From Bowmanella denitrificans (lineage in GTDB: Bacteria; Pseudomonadota; Gammaproteobacteria; Enterobacterales; Alteromonadaceae): 64,000 nucleotides of DNA. The position numbers were made by a program, and so were the translations under genes. Positions 1 to 8,805 of this stretch are shown here, piece by piece. The notes beneath the pieces were generated by a model. It had not been told where the DNA came from. It saw only the letters and a list, made by a program, of their open reading frames with translations, and ran no database searches. The stretch is from the NCBI RefSeq assembly GCF_039522935.1, contig NZ_BAAAEI010000021.1, forward strand, positions 62,001-126,000. The letters are read 5' to 3'. Every line of letters starts with the position of its first letter. Within the stretch, counting starts at the first letter, position 1.

Positions 1-141
1 ATCCAGTTCAGTGCTTCAAAGGTGACTTACCGCCATCCGCCCCCTTTGCTCGGGCAGGATACCAAGGCCGTTCTTCATCAGGAACTGGGGCTGAACGAAC
101 AGGACATGACTGACTTACAGGCTAACGGGGTTATAGGGTGA
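1..141 (+). CDS. CaiB/BaiF family CoA-transferase, C-terminal end (partial)
   Basis: The plus frame is open from base 1 and stops with TGA at 139-141, giving 46 residues. It contains PPLLGQDTKAVLHQELGL followed by a short helix and a final NGVIG. This P-P-x-LGQ-(H/D)-T-x-x-V-L-x-ELG pattern is the usual C-terminus of class III (CaiB/BaiF) CoA-transferases, which move CoA between acyl groups in the cytoplasm. The rest of the gene lies outside the window, so substrate and function cannot be judged. The next gene starts 53 bases downstream on the same strand. Confidence 0.7.
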   Translation: MQFSASKVTYRHPPPLLGQDTKAVLHQELGLNEQDMTDLQANGVIG

Positions 142-194
142 ATAACCTTACTATGTACTTGCAATTAACCACCGTTCCCCTATTGTAGCGGCAT

Positions 195-827
195 ATGAAT
201 ACCAAGCATTTATTTCATCTGGAATGGGGGTTACCCAGCACCTATTCCATCTACAAACGTCTGGCCAATCTGGGATTGGCGGTGGTGGCTGCGGCTGTTG
301 GTATTAATATCTGGCTATCCAGCGTTGAGCAGGATCAGCAAATTTTAAGCGCCCAGGCGGATCAGTTAGGTAACAGCCTGGTTTCCCATAGCGCAAAACT
401 GGCCGCCAGCCTGATGCAGGATCAGGATATTAACGCCGTACAGCGCACCTTGCAGCAGTTGGTGGAAGACAACCACGTGTTAAATGCCACCTTGCATAAT
501 GAATATGGTGAGTTAATGTACGAAGCCGGACAGAGTCTGGACCTGGTTGATATGTTCAAAACTCAGGTATCAAATCAACCCATGCTGTACGTCAAAGAAG
601 TGTTTCAGGACGATAAACTACTGGGCTACATTCGCCTTATTATGGACCGCCAGGCCATCATGCATTTCCAGACTCAGGTTCAGGATCACCGCCGCCAGCA
701 AACATACGCGCTGTTATTGCTTGCCTTTGCGATTGGTGTACTGGTGACCCGTGCTTTTTATAAGGTTCGTTACCGTAAACTGGTGACAGCGCCATCTTCA
801 GCATCAAGACCTATTGAGTTTAAATAA
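195..827 (+). CDS. ytjB: AhpA/YtjB (SMP) family inner-membrane protein
   Basis: This 210-residue protein has two hydrophobic segments, at about residues 23-43 and 169-188, enclosing a predicted periplasmic domain. That layout, and motifs such as GYIRLIMD and the final AIGVLVTR segment, match the E. coli YtjB/SMP family. Molecular function is not firmly known; in E. coli the gene stands back to back with serB. Here the upstream neighbour is instead the CoA-transferase end. The 3' end overlaps the convergent TatD-like gene by 24 bases, so the two transcripts are complementary at their ends. Confidence 0.8.
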   Translation: MNTKHLFHLEWGLPSTYSIYKRLANLGLAVVAAAVGINIWLSSVEQDQQILSAQADQLGNSLVSHSAKLAASLMQDQDINAVQRTLQQLVEDNHVLNATLHNEYGELMYEAGQSLDLVDMFKTQVSNQPMLYVKEVFQDDKLLGYIRLIMDRQAIMHFQTQVQDHRRQQTYALLLLAFAIGVLVTRAFYKVRYRKLVTAPSSASRPIEFK

Positions 828-1574
828 CTGGCGGGTGTTCTGCTCGGTTTGCCTTTCCAGTTGTTGACGGGACTCTTGGCGAAGGGCAACCAAGCTGTCA
901 AGTACCTGGCTTAGATATACTGGGCTGTTTCTAGCCCCCTGACGCCCGCTCATGGGCATATCCGGGCTGTCGGTTTCCAGCAGCAAAGCTTCAAGTGGCA
1001 CCTGACTTATGGCTTGGCGGGTTTTACGCGCTCTGGGATAAGTGATAGTGCCGCCAACCCCTAGTTTGAACCCCTGCCCAATATAAGCCTGGGCTTGCTG
1101 CTTTGAGCCGGAATAGGCATGTATCACACCGCCCTGCGTAAAGCGCACCGTTTTAAGGCAATGCAGAATCAGATGGTGAGACTTACGGTGGTGAATAATC
1201 ACCGGCAGTTGGTGCTTCTCGGCCAATTTTAACTGCGCCATAAACACCTGTTCCTGTAGCCCTGCGTCGGCGTCGATGGCCAGGTCAATACCTATTTCGC
1301 CGACGGCCACCACCTGCCCTGCATATTCCTGCAACAGGCCGTCCAGTTGCTCAAGGTGTTCAGATTGAAAGTCGGCCAGAAAATAAGGATGCAGGCCCAG
1401 GGCGAAATGCAGGTGGGAATTAGCCTGACATAAGGTAATCAGCTTTGGCCATTGCGCAGCGCTGACACCTGGGATAACGATATCTGTAACGCCATGCTGC
1501 CTTGCCTGTGCAATCTGCACCTGCCGGTCATGATCAAAATCGCTGAAATCCAGATGGCAATGGCTGTCAATCAC
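804..1574 (-). CDS. TatD family metal-dependent hydrolase (YjjV-like)
   Basis: A 256-residue TIM-barrel hydrolase. The metal-binding HxH is at residues 5-7 (DSHCHLD). Other family landmarks are GLHPYF, GEIGIDL, IIHHRKSHH, IHAYSGS and the C-terminal ETDSPDMP. The last motif resembles YjjV more than TatD proper. Family members are Mg-dependent nucleases or phosphoesterases in the cytoplasm; the exact substrate is not evident. It follows pdxH by 9 bases on the same strand and is probably cotranscribed with it. Confidence 0.9.
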   Translation of the reverse strand: MIDSHCHLDFSDFDHDRQVQIAQARQHGVTDIVIPGVSAAQWPKLITLCQANSHLHFALGLHPYFLADFQSEHLEQLDGLLQEYAGQVVAVGEIGIDLAIDADAGLQEQVFMAQLKLAEKHQLPVIIHHRKSHHLILHCLKTVRFTQGGVIHAYSGSKQQAQAYIGQGFKLGVGGTITYPRARKTRQAISQVPLEALLLETDSPDMPMSGRQGARNSPVYLSQVLDSLVALRQESRQQLERQTEQNTRQLFKLNRS

Positions 1575-1583
1575 GTTAGCGCC

Positions 1584-2228
1584 TTAAGGCATTAAACGTT
1601 CTATCTGCCAAGTGTTGTCGGGCTGACGACGATACACAAACCTGTCGTGCAATCGGTGCTCGCCCCCCTGCCAAAACTCGATTTCATGTGGAATAACTCT
1701 GTACCCACCCCAAAAGCTGGGCAACGGCACTTGCCCTTTGGCAAATTTGTCTTTTACCTCAGCAAATTTACTCATCAGCAACTGCCGGGTCGATATTGGG
1801 CGGCTTTGCTGTGAGGCCCAGGCCGCAAGTTGGCTCTCTCGGGGGCGGGACAGAAAGTATTTGCTGACTTCCAGGCTGGATAGCGACTCCACCACGCCAC
1901 AGACTTTTACCTGGCGTTCAATGATATGCCAGGGAAAATGCAGGGAAATACGCGGGTTTTGTTTAAGCTCTTCAGCCTTACGACTGCCCAGGTTGGTGTA
2001 AAACACAAAGCCATCAGGGCTGACATCTTTAAGCAACACAATACGCTGTGAAGGTTGCCCATTGGCATCAACGGTCGCGACTGTCATTGCGGTCGGATCA
2101 GGTAGCCCGGTATCAATAATGTCTTTCAACCAGGCGTCAAACTGTACTATGGGGTCGTCATGCAAATCCTGACGGTCCAATCCCCCGCGACTGTACTCCC
2201 GGCGAATGTCAGCAAGTTTATCCAACAT
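1584..2228 (-). CDS. pdxH: Pyridoxamine/pyridoxine 5'-phosphate oxidase
   Basis: PdxH uses FMN and oxygen to convert pyridoxine or pyridoxamine 5'-phosphate to pyridoxal 5'-phosphate. Family signatures visible are QPSQRIVLLKD, GFVFYTNLGSRKAEEL, FPWHIIERQVKVCG, the SRPRESQLAAWASQQS segment and the C-terminal EFWQGGEHRLHDRFVY. The frame is open further upstream to 2291, but the ATG at 2228 is preceded by a GGAGAGAG ribosome site and gives 214 residues, near the E. coli 218. The extra upstream residues look unlike PdxH, so the internal ATG is preferred. Confidence 0.95.
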   Translation of the reverse strand: MLDKLADIRREYSRGGLDRQDLHDDPIVQFDAWLKDIIDTGLPDPTAMTVATVDANGQPSQRIVLLKDVSPDGFVFYTNLGSRKAEELKQNPRISLHFPWHIIERQVKVCGVVESLSSLEVSKYFLSRPRESQLAAWASQQSRPISTRQLLMSKFAEVKDKFAKGQVPLPSFWGGYRVIPHEIEFWQGGEHRLHDRFVYRRQPDNTWQIERLMP

Positions 2229-2306
2229 AATCTCTCTCCAAAAGCGGGGACAGTGCAGTCGTGAAAGAGGCAGTTCAAAGCCTCTTTGCACTGTTAGCCG
2301 GTGGCG

Positions 2307-3215
2307 TTAGTCGTTGTCTCCATACCCCAGACTGCGCAGCGCCCTTTCATCATCTGCCCATCCGGATTTCACTTTCACCCAAAGTTCCAGAAACACTTTA
2401 TTGTCAAACAAGCGTTCCATGTCCTGTCTGGCTTCCTGACCAATGGTCTTAAGACGTTGGCCGCCCTTGCCAATGACCATGGCTTTCTGACTGTCCCGCT
2501 CCACCAGAATCAGACCGTTTATCTGGTAGACGCCTTTGTCAGACAACTTAAACTGTTCTATTTCCACCGTCACCGAATAGGGCAATTCATCGCCGGTAAA
2601 ACGCATCAGCTTTTCGCGAATAATTTCCGCCGCCATAAAACGTGACGAACGATCGGTCACGTAGTCTTCAGGAAAATAAAACTCAGACTCGGGCAAGCTT
2701 TGTTGCACCAGTTCCCGCAGGCGCTCCAGATTACTGCCTTGTTTGGCAGAGACGGGTATAACCTGTTTAAAGCCATGCTGGCTGGATAACCATTGCAGAT
2801 GTGGCAACAAGGCATCCCTGTCTTTAATCTGGTCGATCTTATTCACCAACACCCAGCATTCAAGACCGGAATCCTGGATCTTACTCAATACCATTTGATC
2901 GTCTTCGGTCCAGCGGGTGCCTTCCACCACAAACAACACCAACCCCACCTCACCTAACGAACTTGAGGCTGCACGGTTCATCAGTTTGTTGATGGCACGC
3001 TTTTCTTCTCTGTGTAGCCCTGGCGTATCCACATATATCGCCTGGTATTCACCTTCGGTATCAATCCCCAGAATACGGTGACGGGTGGTTTGTGGTTTTC
3101 GCGAGGTAATACTGACTTTCTGCCCCAGCAGTTTATTCAGCAAAGTGGATTTACCCACATTGGGCCGACCCACAATGGCCACCATGCCGCAGTAGGTTGT
3201 AGATTCAGCTTGCAT
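2307..3215 (-). CDS. era: GTPase Era
   Basis: A 302-residue Ras-like GTPase with a C-terminal KH domain that binds the 3' end of 16S rRNA during 30S assembly. The P-loop GRPNVGKS is at residues 16-23, with DTPGLH (G3) and NKID (G4) following, and the KH-type GKGGQRLKTIG near residues 240-252. Length matches E. coli Era (301). The start overlaps the end of rnc by 11 bases, the standard gammaproteobacterial arrangement. Downstream is pdxH, not the more common recO-pdxJ. Confidence 0.97.
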   Translation of the reverse strand: MQAESTTYCGMVAIVGRPNVGKSTLLNKLLGQKVSITSRKPQTTRHRILGIDTEGEYQAIYVDTPGLHREEKRAINKLMNRAASSSLGEVGLVLFVVEGTRWTEDDQMVLSKIQDSGLECWVLVNKIDQIKDRDALLPHLQWLSSQHGFKQVIPVSAKQGSNLERLRELVQQSLPESEFYFPEDYVTDRSSRFMAAEIIREKLMRFTGDELPYSVTVEIEQFKLSDKGVYQINGLILVERDSQKAMVIGKGGQRLKTIGQEARQDMERLFDNKVFLELWVKVKSGWADDERALRSLGYGDND

Positions 3216-3885
3216 GGTTCAGTTTCTCCAGTACCATTTTTGCGGCCTGTTGTTCAGCACGGCGACGACTGTTGCCCTTAGCCCGCACCGCATCTGTCAG
3301 TTCGGCCACCCGGCATTCCACCACAAAGGTTTGGTCATGGGACTTGCCCTTCACATCCACCACTTCGTAGTCAGGTAAGGGTAACTTCCGGCCCTGCAAA
3401 TATTCCTGCAAACGGGTTTTATGATCTTTGGGATGTACATTGGGGTCCAGTTGCTCAATACGACTGGCATACCAGTTCAGTATCAGTTTATCTACGGTAT
3501 CTAAGCCCGCTTCGAGAAAAATGGCGCCAATAAGGGCTTCCATGGCGTCCGACAAAATAGAATCACGGCGATAACCACCACTCTTCAATTCTCCCGGCCC
3601 TAATTTGAGCAAGTCACCCAGTTCAAATTCCCGCGCCAGTTCGGCCAGTGTATCGCCTTTCACCAAAGTAGCCCGCATTCGGGTCAGCTTGCCTTCTGGC
3701 TGCTCGGGGAAACGCAGATAAAGGGCCCTGGCAATCACCATGCCCAGCACCGAGTCACCAAGATATTCCAGGCGTTCATTGTGCTGTTTGGCGGCACTTC
3801 TGTGCGTTAACGCCAGTTCCAGTGAGCCAATATCCTTAAACTGATAGCCTAACTTTTTGTGCAGGCCTTTATAAGGATCCAGCAT
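3205..3885 (-). CDS. rnc: Ribonuclease III
   Basis: A 226-residue double-strand-specific endoribonuclease that processes rRNA precursors and structured mRNAs. The catalytic signature ERLEYLGDSVLGMVIA begins at residue 37; the second acidic site SDAMEALIGAIFLEAG lies near residues 113-129. A double-stranded RNA-binding domain follows (DHKTRLQEYLQGRK to the final EQQAAKMVLEKL). The ATG at 3885 directly abuts the lepB stop codon (TAG-ATG). Confidence 0.97.
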   Translation of the reverse strand: MLDPYKGLHKKLGYQFKDIGSLELALTHRSAAKQHNERLEYLGDSVLGMVIARALYLRFPEQPEGKLTRMRATLVKGDTLAELAREFELGDLLKLGPGELKSGGYRRDSILSDAMEALIGAIFLEAGLDTVDKLILNWYASRIEQLDPNVHPKDHKTRLQEYLQGRKLPLPDYEVVDVKGKSHDQTFVVECRVAELTDAVRAKGNSRRRAEQQAAKMVLEKLNHAS

Positions 3886-4809
3886 CTAGTGGATACCACC
3901 AATTCTGGAAAAACGCACACCAGTTGGGATCCAACCAGGCACCCAACTACTGGGTTCACGGTCAAATTCAAAACTGATCCAAATCGCCACGGCTTTACCG
4001 ACTAAATTATCGTCTGGCACAAACCCCCAGTAGCGGCTGTCACGACTGTTATCGCGATTATCCCCCAGTACCAGATATTGGCCTTCTGGCACCAGAAATT
4101 CGTCGGCTGCGGTACCAGGTTGCTTGTAATACATCTGTGCATGAGGGGGAACGGCCGGATTACGCAAAATCTGATGGCTCACTTCACCAAGTTGTTCGGT
4201 AAAACGCTCAAGAGGCACCAGATCCTGGAAAAATTCACCACGCTGCTCAAAGGTCAGTTCAACTGGCTTCATACCGGGGCATTGCGGAGTTACCGTTACA
4301 TCACAGGCGGGTTTGATAAATACCTGCTTATTTCGATACACCACGGTATCACCCGGCAACCCCACGACTCGCTTGATAAAATCGGTGTTGGGATCTTCAG
4401 GATATTTGAACACCACCACATCGCCACGAGCAGGTTCACCCACCTCAATAAATTTATTTCTCGCGACCGGATCTTTCAGACCGTAAGTGAACTTCTCCAC
4501 CAGAATAAAGTCCCCCACCAACAAGGTTGGCATCATCGAACCTGAAGGGATCTGAAAGGGTTCATACAAAAACGAACGCAATACCAGCACAAAGGCAATG
4601 ACCGGGAAGATCTGCTTGGCTGTATCCACCAGATAAGGCTCTGGTGCAATTTTTTGCAAGGTCTCATCGTCCAGATTGGCTTGATTGCTGGCTCTGGCCA
4701 GCGCCATTTTTTCCTTGCGCTTAGGTGCCCAAAGCAGAGCGTCCGCCAGCCAGATTAGGCCAGATGCCAGGGTAACCAGTACCAGGCCTATCGAGAAATA
4801 ATTTGCCAT
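3886..4809 (-). CDS. lepB: Signal peptidase I
   Basis: Cleaves signal peptides from exported preproteins at the inner membrane. Two N-terminal membrane segments lie at about residues 4-24 and 66-80. The catalytic Ser91 lies in PSGSMMPTL and the general-base Lys146 in FIKRVVGLPGD, the same numbering as E. coli LepB. Box E (GDNRDNSRDSRYWG) is near residues 248-261. Length is 307 residues. Its ATG directly follows the lepA stop (TAA-ATG). Confidence 0.97.
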   Translation of the reverse strand: MANYFSIGLVLVTLASGLIWLADALLWAPKRKEKMALARASNQANLDDETLQKIAPEPYLVDTAKQIFPVIAFVLVLRSFLYEPFQIPSGSMMPTLLVGDFILVEKFTYGLKDPVARNKFIEVGEPARGDVVVFKYPEDPNTDFIKRVVGLPGDTVVYRNKQVFIKPACDVTVTPQCPGMKPVELTFEQRGEFFQDLVPLERFTEQLGEVSHQILRNPAVPPHAQMYYKQPGTAADEFLVPEGQYLVLGDNRDNSRDSRYWGFVPDDNLVGKAVAIWISFEFDREPSSWVPGWIPTGVRFSRIGGIH

Positions 4810-6621
4810 TTACTTTCCTACTTTCAGTACGGCCAGGAAGGCATCCTGCGGCAGCTCCACATTCCCTACCTGCTTCATCCGTTTTTTACCTTCTTTCTGC
4901 TTCTGCAGAAGTTTCTTCTTCCGACTTACGTCACCGCCATAACACTTGGCGATAACGTTCTTACGCAACTGTTTAACGGTACTGCGCGCTATCACATGGT
5001 TACCGATAGCCGCCTGAATGGCAATGTCAAACATCTGTCTGGGGATCAGTTCACGCAATTTCTCTACCAGATCCCGGCCACGGTATTGGGCATTTTCTCT
5101 GTGCGTGATAACAGCCAGCGCATCCACCCGCTCGCCGTTAACTAATATATCCAAACGCACCATATCGGCGGTCTGGAAACGCTTAAAGTTATAATCGAGT
5201 GAAGCAAAGCCACGGCTGGTAGACTTCAAACGGTCAAAGAAATCCATGACCACTTCGGCCATTGGCAGTTCATAGGTCACCGCCACCTGATTACCGTGAT
5301 AGGTCATATGGGTTTGTACCCCACGTTTCTCAATACACAGAGTAATCACATTACCCAGGTAATCCTTGGGCACCAGAATATTGGCTTCCACTATAGGTTC
5401 ACGAATCTCTTCAATATCGTTTACCGGCGGCAACTTAGATGGGTTGTCCACCTGTACGGTCTGACCTTTAGTCGTCAGTACCTCATAAACCACGGTAGGC
5501 GCTGTGGTGATCAGATCCAGATCATATTCGCGCTCCAGGCGTTCCTGCACAATCTCCATATGCAACATGCCGAGGAAACCGATCCTAAAGCCAAAACCCA
5601 GTGCACTGGAGTTTTCTGGTTCAAAGAACAGGGAAGCATCATTCAGACTCAACTTAGACAAAGCATCACGGAAATCTTCGTAATCATCTGAGCTGATAGG
5701 AAACATACCGGCATAAACCTGAGGTTTCACTTTCTTAAAACCAGGCAGGGCTTTTTCCGCAGGTTGCTTCGCCAGAGTGATAGTATCGCCGACCGGCGCA
5801 CCATGGATCTCTTTGATACCGGCAATAATAAAGCCAACCTCACCGGTGCGTAATACACCGGTATCGGTAGCTTTAGGGGTGAAAATACCGATTTTATCCA
5901 CCTGATGAACCTGGCCATTGGACATGATTTTAATCTTGTCACCGGCTTTCAGTTCACCGTGCATCACTCTTACCAATGACACGACGCCCTGGTAGTTATC
6001 AAACCAGGAGTCCACAATCAGCGCTTGCAAAGGTCCTTCGCTGTTACCTTGCGGTGGTGGAATTTGCTTAACAATCACTTCCAGTACTTCATCAATGCCG
6101 ATACCGGTTTTGGCTGAGCAGCGCACCGCATTCATGGCATCGATGCCGACAATATCTTCAATCTCGGCGGCGACGCGATCAGGTTCGGCCTGCGGCAGGT
6201 CAATCTTGTTCAGAATTGGCACCACTTCCAGATCCATCTCAATTGCGGTATAGCAATTAGCCAGTGTCTGCGCTTCCACCCCCTGACCGGCATCCACCAC
6301 CAGCAATGCACCTTCACAGGCAGCCAGTGAACGCGACACTTCATAAGAGAAATCCACGTGTCCTGGGGTATCAATAAAGTTTAACTGGTAGGTTTCACCG
6401 TCATTCGCTTTGTAATTGAGCGTAACGCTCTGAGCTTTGATGGTAATGCCACGTTCACGTTCCAGATCCATGGAATCCAGAACCTGCGCAGCCATTTCCC
6501 GGTCGGTCAGGCCTCCGCAATGCTGAATCAGGCGATCTGACAATGTGGATTTACCATGGTCGATGTGGGCGATAATACTGAAATTACGGATATGCTTGAG
6601 CTGCATGTTGATGTCTGACAT
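4810..6621 (-). CDS. lepA: Elongation factor 4 (LepA), ribosome back-translocase GTPase
   Basis: A 603-residue translational GTPase that acts on stalled or incorrectly translocated ribosomes and aids 30S biogenesis. The P-loop AHIDHGKST starts near residue 18; DTPGHVDFSYEV and NKIDLP are the G3 and G4 motifs. The EF4-specific C-terminal domain with the basic KKKLLQKQKEGKKRMK tail is present. Length is close to the family norm (about 599). It is followed without a gap by lepB. Confidence 0.97.
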   Translation of the reverse strand: MSDINMQLKHIRNFSIIAHIDHGKSTLSDRLIQHCGGLTDREMAAQVLDSMDLERERGITIKAQSVTLNYKANDGETYQLNFIDTPGHVDFSYEVSRSLAACEGALLVVDAGQGVEAQTLANCYTAIEMDLEVVPILNKIDLPQAEPDRVAAEIEDIVGIDAMNAVRCSAKTGIGIDEVLEVIVKQIPPPQGNSEGPLQALIVDSWFDNYQGVVSLVRVMHGELKAGDKIKIMSNGQVHQVDKIGIFTPKATDTGVLRTGEVGFIIAGIKEIHGAPVGDTITLAKQPAEKALPGFKKVKPQVYAGMFPISSDDYEDFRDALSKLSLNDASLFFEPENSSALGFGFRIGFLGMLHMEIVQERLEREYDLDLITTAPTVVYEVLTTKGQTVQVDNPSKLPPVNDIEEIREPIVEANILVPKDYLGNVITLCIEKRGVQTHMTYHGNQVAVTYELPMAEVVMDFFDRLKSTSRGFASLDYNFKRFQTADMVRLDILVNGERVDALAVITHRENAQYRGRDLVEKLRELIPRQMFDIAIQAAIGNHVIARSTVKQLRKNVIAKCYGGDVSRKKKLLQKQKEGKKRMKQVGNVELPQDAFLAVLKVGK

Positions 6622-6732
6622 TCCTACTTAAGATCTGAAAGCTGGACTAATTATGTAAGGCGGCGATTTTACCGTTTTCTTTCGCGCTTTGCGATCTTGT
6701 TGTAGTGATGAAGGTGCAAGAATAAATCACAA

Positions 6733-7218
6733 CTAGTTATCGGTGACTTCCCTGATATCAATTCCTGTGCCCCGCAAGGGCACCAATTCAAGTAGCTTGG
6801 GTTGGTATTTTCGCCCTTTGCTGCCCTGAAGATGTCGGCGAATCTGCAAAAAACTTAGCGCTGTGACACCTGCAGTAAACACAACTGTCCAGAGTTCATG
6901 ATACACGCCTAACATTGGCAGCAATGATTCGGCAGCTAACGCTGAAGCAATCAGCACCAACAACGGCAACATATACATTAAGGCTGAGGCACTGAGTAAA
7001 TCATCTTCAGGAATGCCCAGCTTGACTTTCTGGCCGACATTAGCCGGTTTGGTACAGCGGAATATCAACAATTGGCTTTTCGGTGATAAGGTTTTAGCGA
7101 TAGCACCGGTTCCACAATCCTGATTGGCGACACAACCACCGCAGGTGGTTTTGATCTGTGTTTCCACCCAGATATGATCCTGATCGACTTTCTTAATAAC
7201 ACCCAATTCTTCGATCAT
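6733..7218 (-). CDS. rseC: SoxR-reducing / sigma-E regulatory membrane protein RseC
   Basis: A 161-residue inner-membrane protein of the RseC/MucC family. The N-terminal Cys cluster CGGCVANQDCGTGAIAK (from about residue 25) is typical. Two membrane segments follow, at about residues 74-93 and 104-124. It is the last gene of the rpoE-rseABC operon and overlaps the rseB stop by 4 bases (ATGA). In E. coli RseC contributes to sigma-E tuning and to the Rsx-dependent reduction of SoxR. Confidence 0.93.
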   Translation of the reverse strand: MIEELGVIKKVDQDHIWVETQIKTTCGGCVANQDCGTGAIAKTLSPKSQLLIFRCTKPANVGQKVKLGIPEDDLLSASALMYMLPLLVLIASALAAESLLPMLGVYHELWTVVFTAGVTALSFLQIRRHLQGSKGRKYQPKLLELVPLRGTGIDIREVTDN

Positions 7219-8168
7219 GGTTCGTTTCCGACAATTTGTACTGAGTTGGCAATAGCACTGGCAGTCTGCGGAGGTAATTTACCCACAACGGTAATCTCTA
7301 CCGGACCTTTTTGCAGGGAAAGCAAGGTGTTGGCACCGTATTTTAACCAACCATTTTCCGAAGAACCTGGATCAACCACTTGCAGATACAATGACACATT
7401 CACCAACCCATCACTGAGCATCACATAGTCAACCATCTGGCCGGTCAGAGGCAGTCGGTGCATGTCACGACGTACTTCCACCATACCGACGGGTAACCAG
7501 TTCACTTGCCATTTCGCGGTTGTTGAATCTAAATCAGGCAAATGTACAGCTTGCGGCATTTTGGCAGCTTCAATACGGGAAAAATACTCGTCAGGCTCTG
7601 GCGTAACATGCAATGAGGTTACCTGAACCTGTTCCAGTGGCTCGCCTTGCAGGTTCATCATATCCAGTTTAAGGATAAGACCGCTGTCCTGGTCTAACCA
7701 CAGGTTAAAGCCGTATCGGCTCTTGTCTTTACTAACAATACGGATTTGCTGTGCTGAGCGGCCAGATACCCGACTGCGTCCAACCATAACAAAATCATAC
7801 GCGTTTTGTAGCAATTCTGGCTGGCGAAACAAGGTAACGGGTAACGGACCATTAATATTGGCCGAGCGAATGGCATAGGCAGGGACATTAGGCTCAAAAT
7901 AGCTGACGTGGTCACCAATGCGGACAATTTCCCGTCCTGGCCCATTTTGCAGGCTCAGGTGCTCCACCTCAATCCCCTCCATTACGGCATGCCGCCATAG
8001 ATAGGGTTCGAATCCGCCATTGGCCTGAATCAATACAAAAGAAATTTGGTAATTAAGCTGCTTAAGCGCCGAGGCCATCTTGTCCAACCAAGCCTGAGCG
8101 CTGTCATCAGATTGCGAAGCAGCGGAAAAAGAAATGCAAATTAGAAGGGCATACCACCAGCGCCGCAT
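7215..8168 (-). CDS. rseB: Sigma-E factor regulatory protein RseB
   Basis: A periplasmic protein that binds the RseA periplasmic domain and shields it from DegS cleavage until LPS or lipoprotein signals arrive. The preferred ATG at 8168 lies 1 base past the rseA stop and starts a classical signal peptide (MRRWWYALLICISFSAASQS), giving 317 residues against 318 in E. coli. A longer in-frame start (8219) would lie inside rseA and hide the signal peptide. MucB/RseB features include AWLDKMASALKQLNYQISFV and the C-terminal GANTLLSLQKGPVEITVVGKLPPQTA. Confidence 0.94.
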   Translation of the reverse strand: MRRWWYALLICISFSAASQSDDSAQAWLDKMASALKQLNYQISFVLIQANGGFEPYLWRHAVMEGIEVEHLSLQNGPGREIVRIGDHVSYFEPNVPAYAIRSANINGPLPVTLFRQPELLQNAYDFVMVGRSRVSGRSAQQIRIVSKDKSRYGFNLWLDQDSGLILKLDMMNLQGEPLEQVQVTSLHVTPEPDEYFSRIEAAKMPQAVHLPDLDSTTAKWQVNWLPVGMVEVRRDMHRLPLTGQMVDYVMLSDGLVNVSLYLQVVDPGSSENGWLKYGANTLLSLQKGPVEITVVGKLPPQTASAIANSVQIVGNEP

Positions 8169-8169
8169 A

Positions 8170-8763
8170 TTAGTTTTGCTGCGCCTCGGGCTGGGTATTT
8201 TGCTCATCAACTTTATCAAACTGATTGGCTTTTAAACGCATCTGCCGTTCATGATCACTAAGATAGGCATTGATTCTGCGTTTCTGTTCCAGTGCATCAG
8301 TTTGCGGTAACGGCCTGGTTTGCTCCAGACTCACCGGTGACAATCCACCTTGTTGCATACCCGGCACCGCCAGAGCTGGTGCCGAATTAAAGGGTTGATC
8401 AGGCTGTGTCTGGTTGAGCTGCTGCACTCCGAGAATCATAGCCACGGCGACAGAGGCTGCAATCGCGAATTGCCCCCCCTGGCGAACCAGCGGAATAACA
8501 TGACCAATCACAGGTAAATCCTGGATACGTTTTTTCTTTGGTGCCAGTATTGTCGGCTCATTATCCAGCGCCGCAGCAACCTTGCTGCTGATATCGAAGT
8601 CCAGTTGAGGAGGCAGTTCTTTACGCAATCCGTCACGAATAAGGTGATAGTTGCGCCATTTTTCGACCAGTTCCTGTTCGGCCTGCATATCCAGTTCGAA
8701 CCCCTGCAGGGATTGTTCACCGTCTACCAGGGCCGAGAGGTTTTCCAGTTTCTGCTGCTTCAT
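8170..8763 (-). CDS. rseA: Anti-sigma-E factor RseA
   Basis: A 197-residue single-pass inner-membrane anti-sigma factor. The cytoplasmic N-terminal domain (MKQQKLENLSALVDGEQ, then the WRNYHLIRDGLRKELP helix) is the RpoE-binding part. One membrane segment is at about residues 98-114 (FAIAASVAVAMILGVQQ). The periplasmic tail is Q/P-rich. It lies 42 bases downstream of rpoE and just ahead of rseB, as in E. coli. Regulated proteolysis of RseA releases sigma-E under envelope stress. Confidence 0.94.
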   Translation of the reverse strand: MKQQKLENLSALVDGEQSLQGFELDMQAEQELVEKWRNYHLIRDGLRKELPPQLDFDISSKVAAALDNEPTILAPKKKRIQDLPVIGHVIPLVRQGGQFAIAASVAVAMILGVQQLNQTQPDQPFNSAPALAVPGMQQGGLSPVSLEQTRPLPQTDALEQKRRINAYLSDHERQMRLKANQFDKVDEQNTQPEAQQN

Positions 8764-8805
8764 TAAACAAAGTTCCTGATTAACGCGGGCACTTTCACGT
8801 GTCGG

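Noticed and set aside
4078..4545. A plus-strand ORF of 155 residues opposite lepB
   Set aside because: Shadow of the lepB coding sequence; no ribosome site or protein family.
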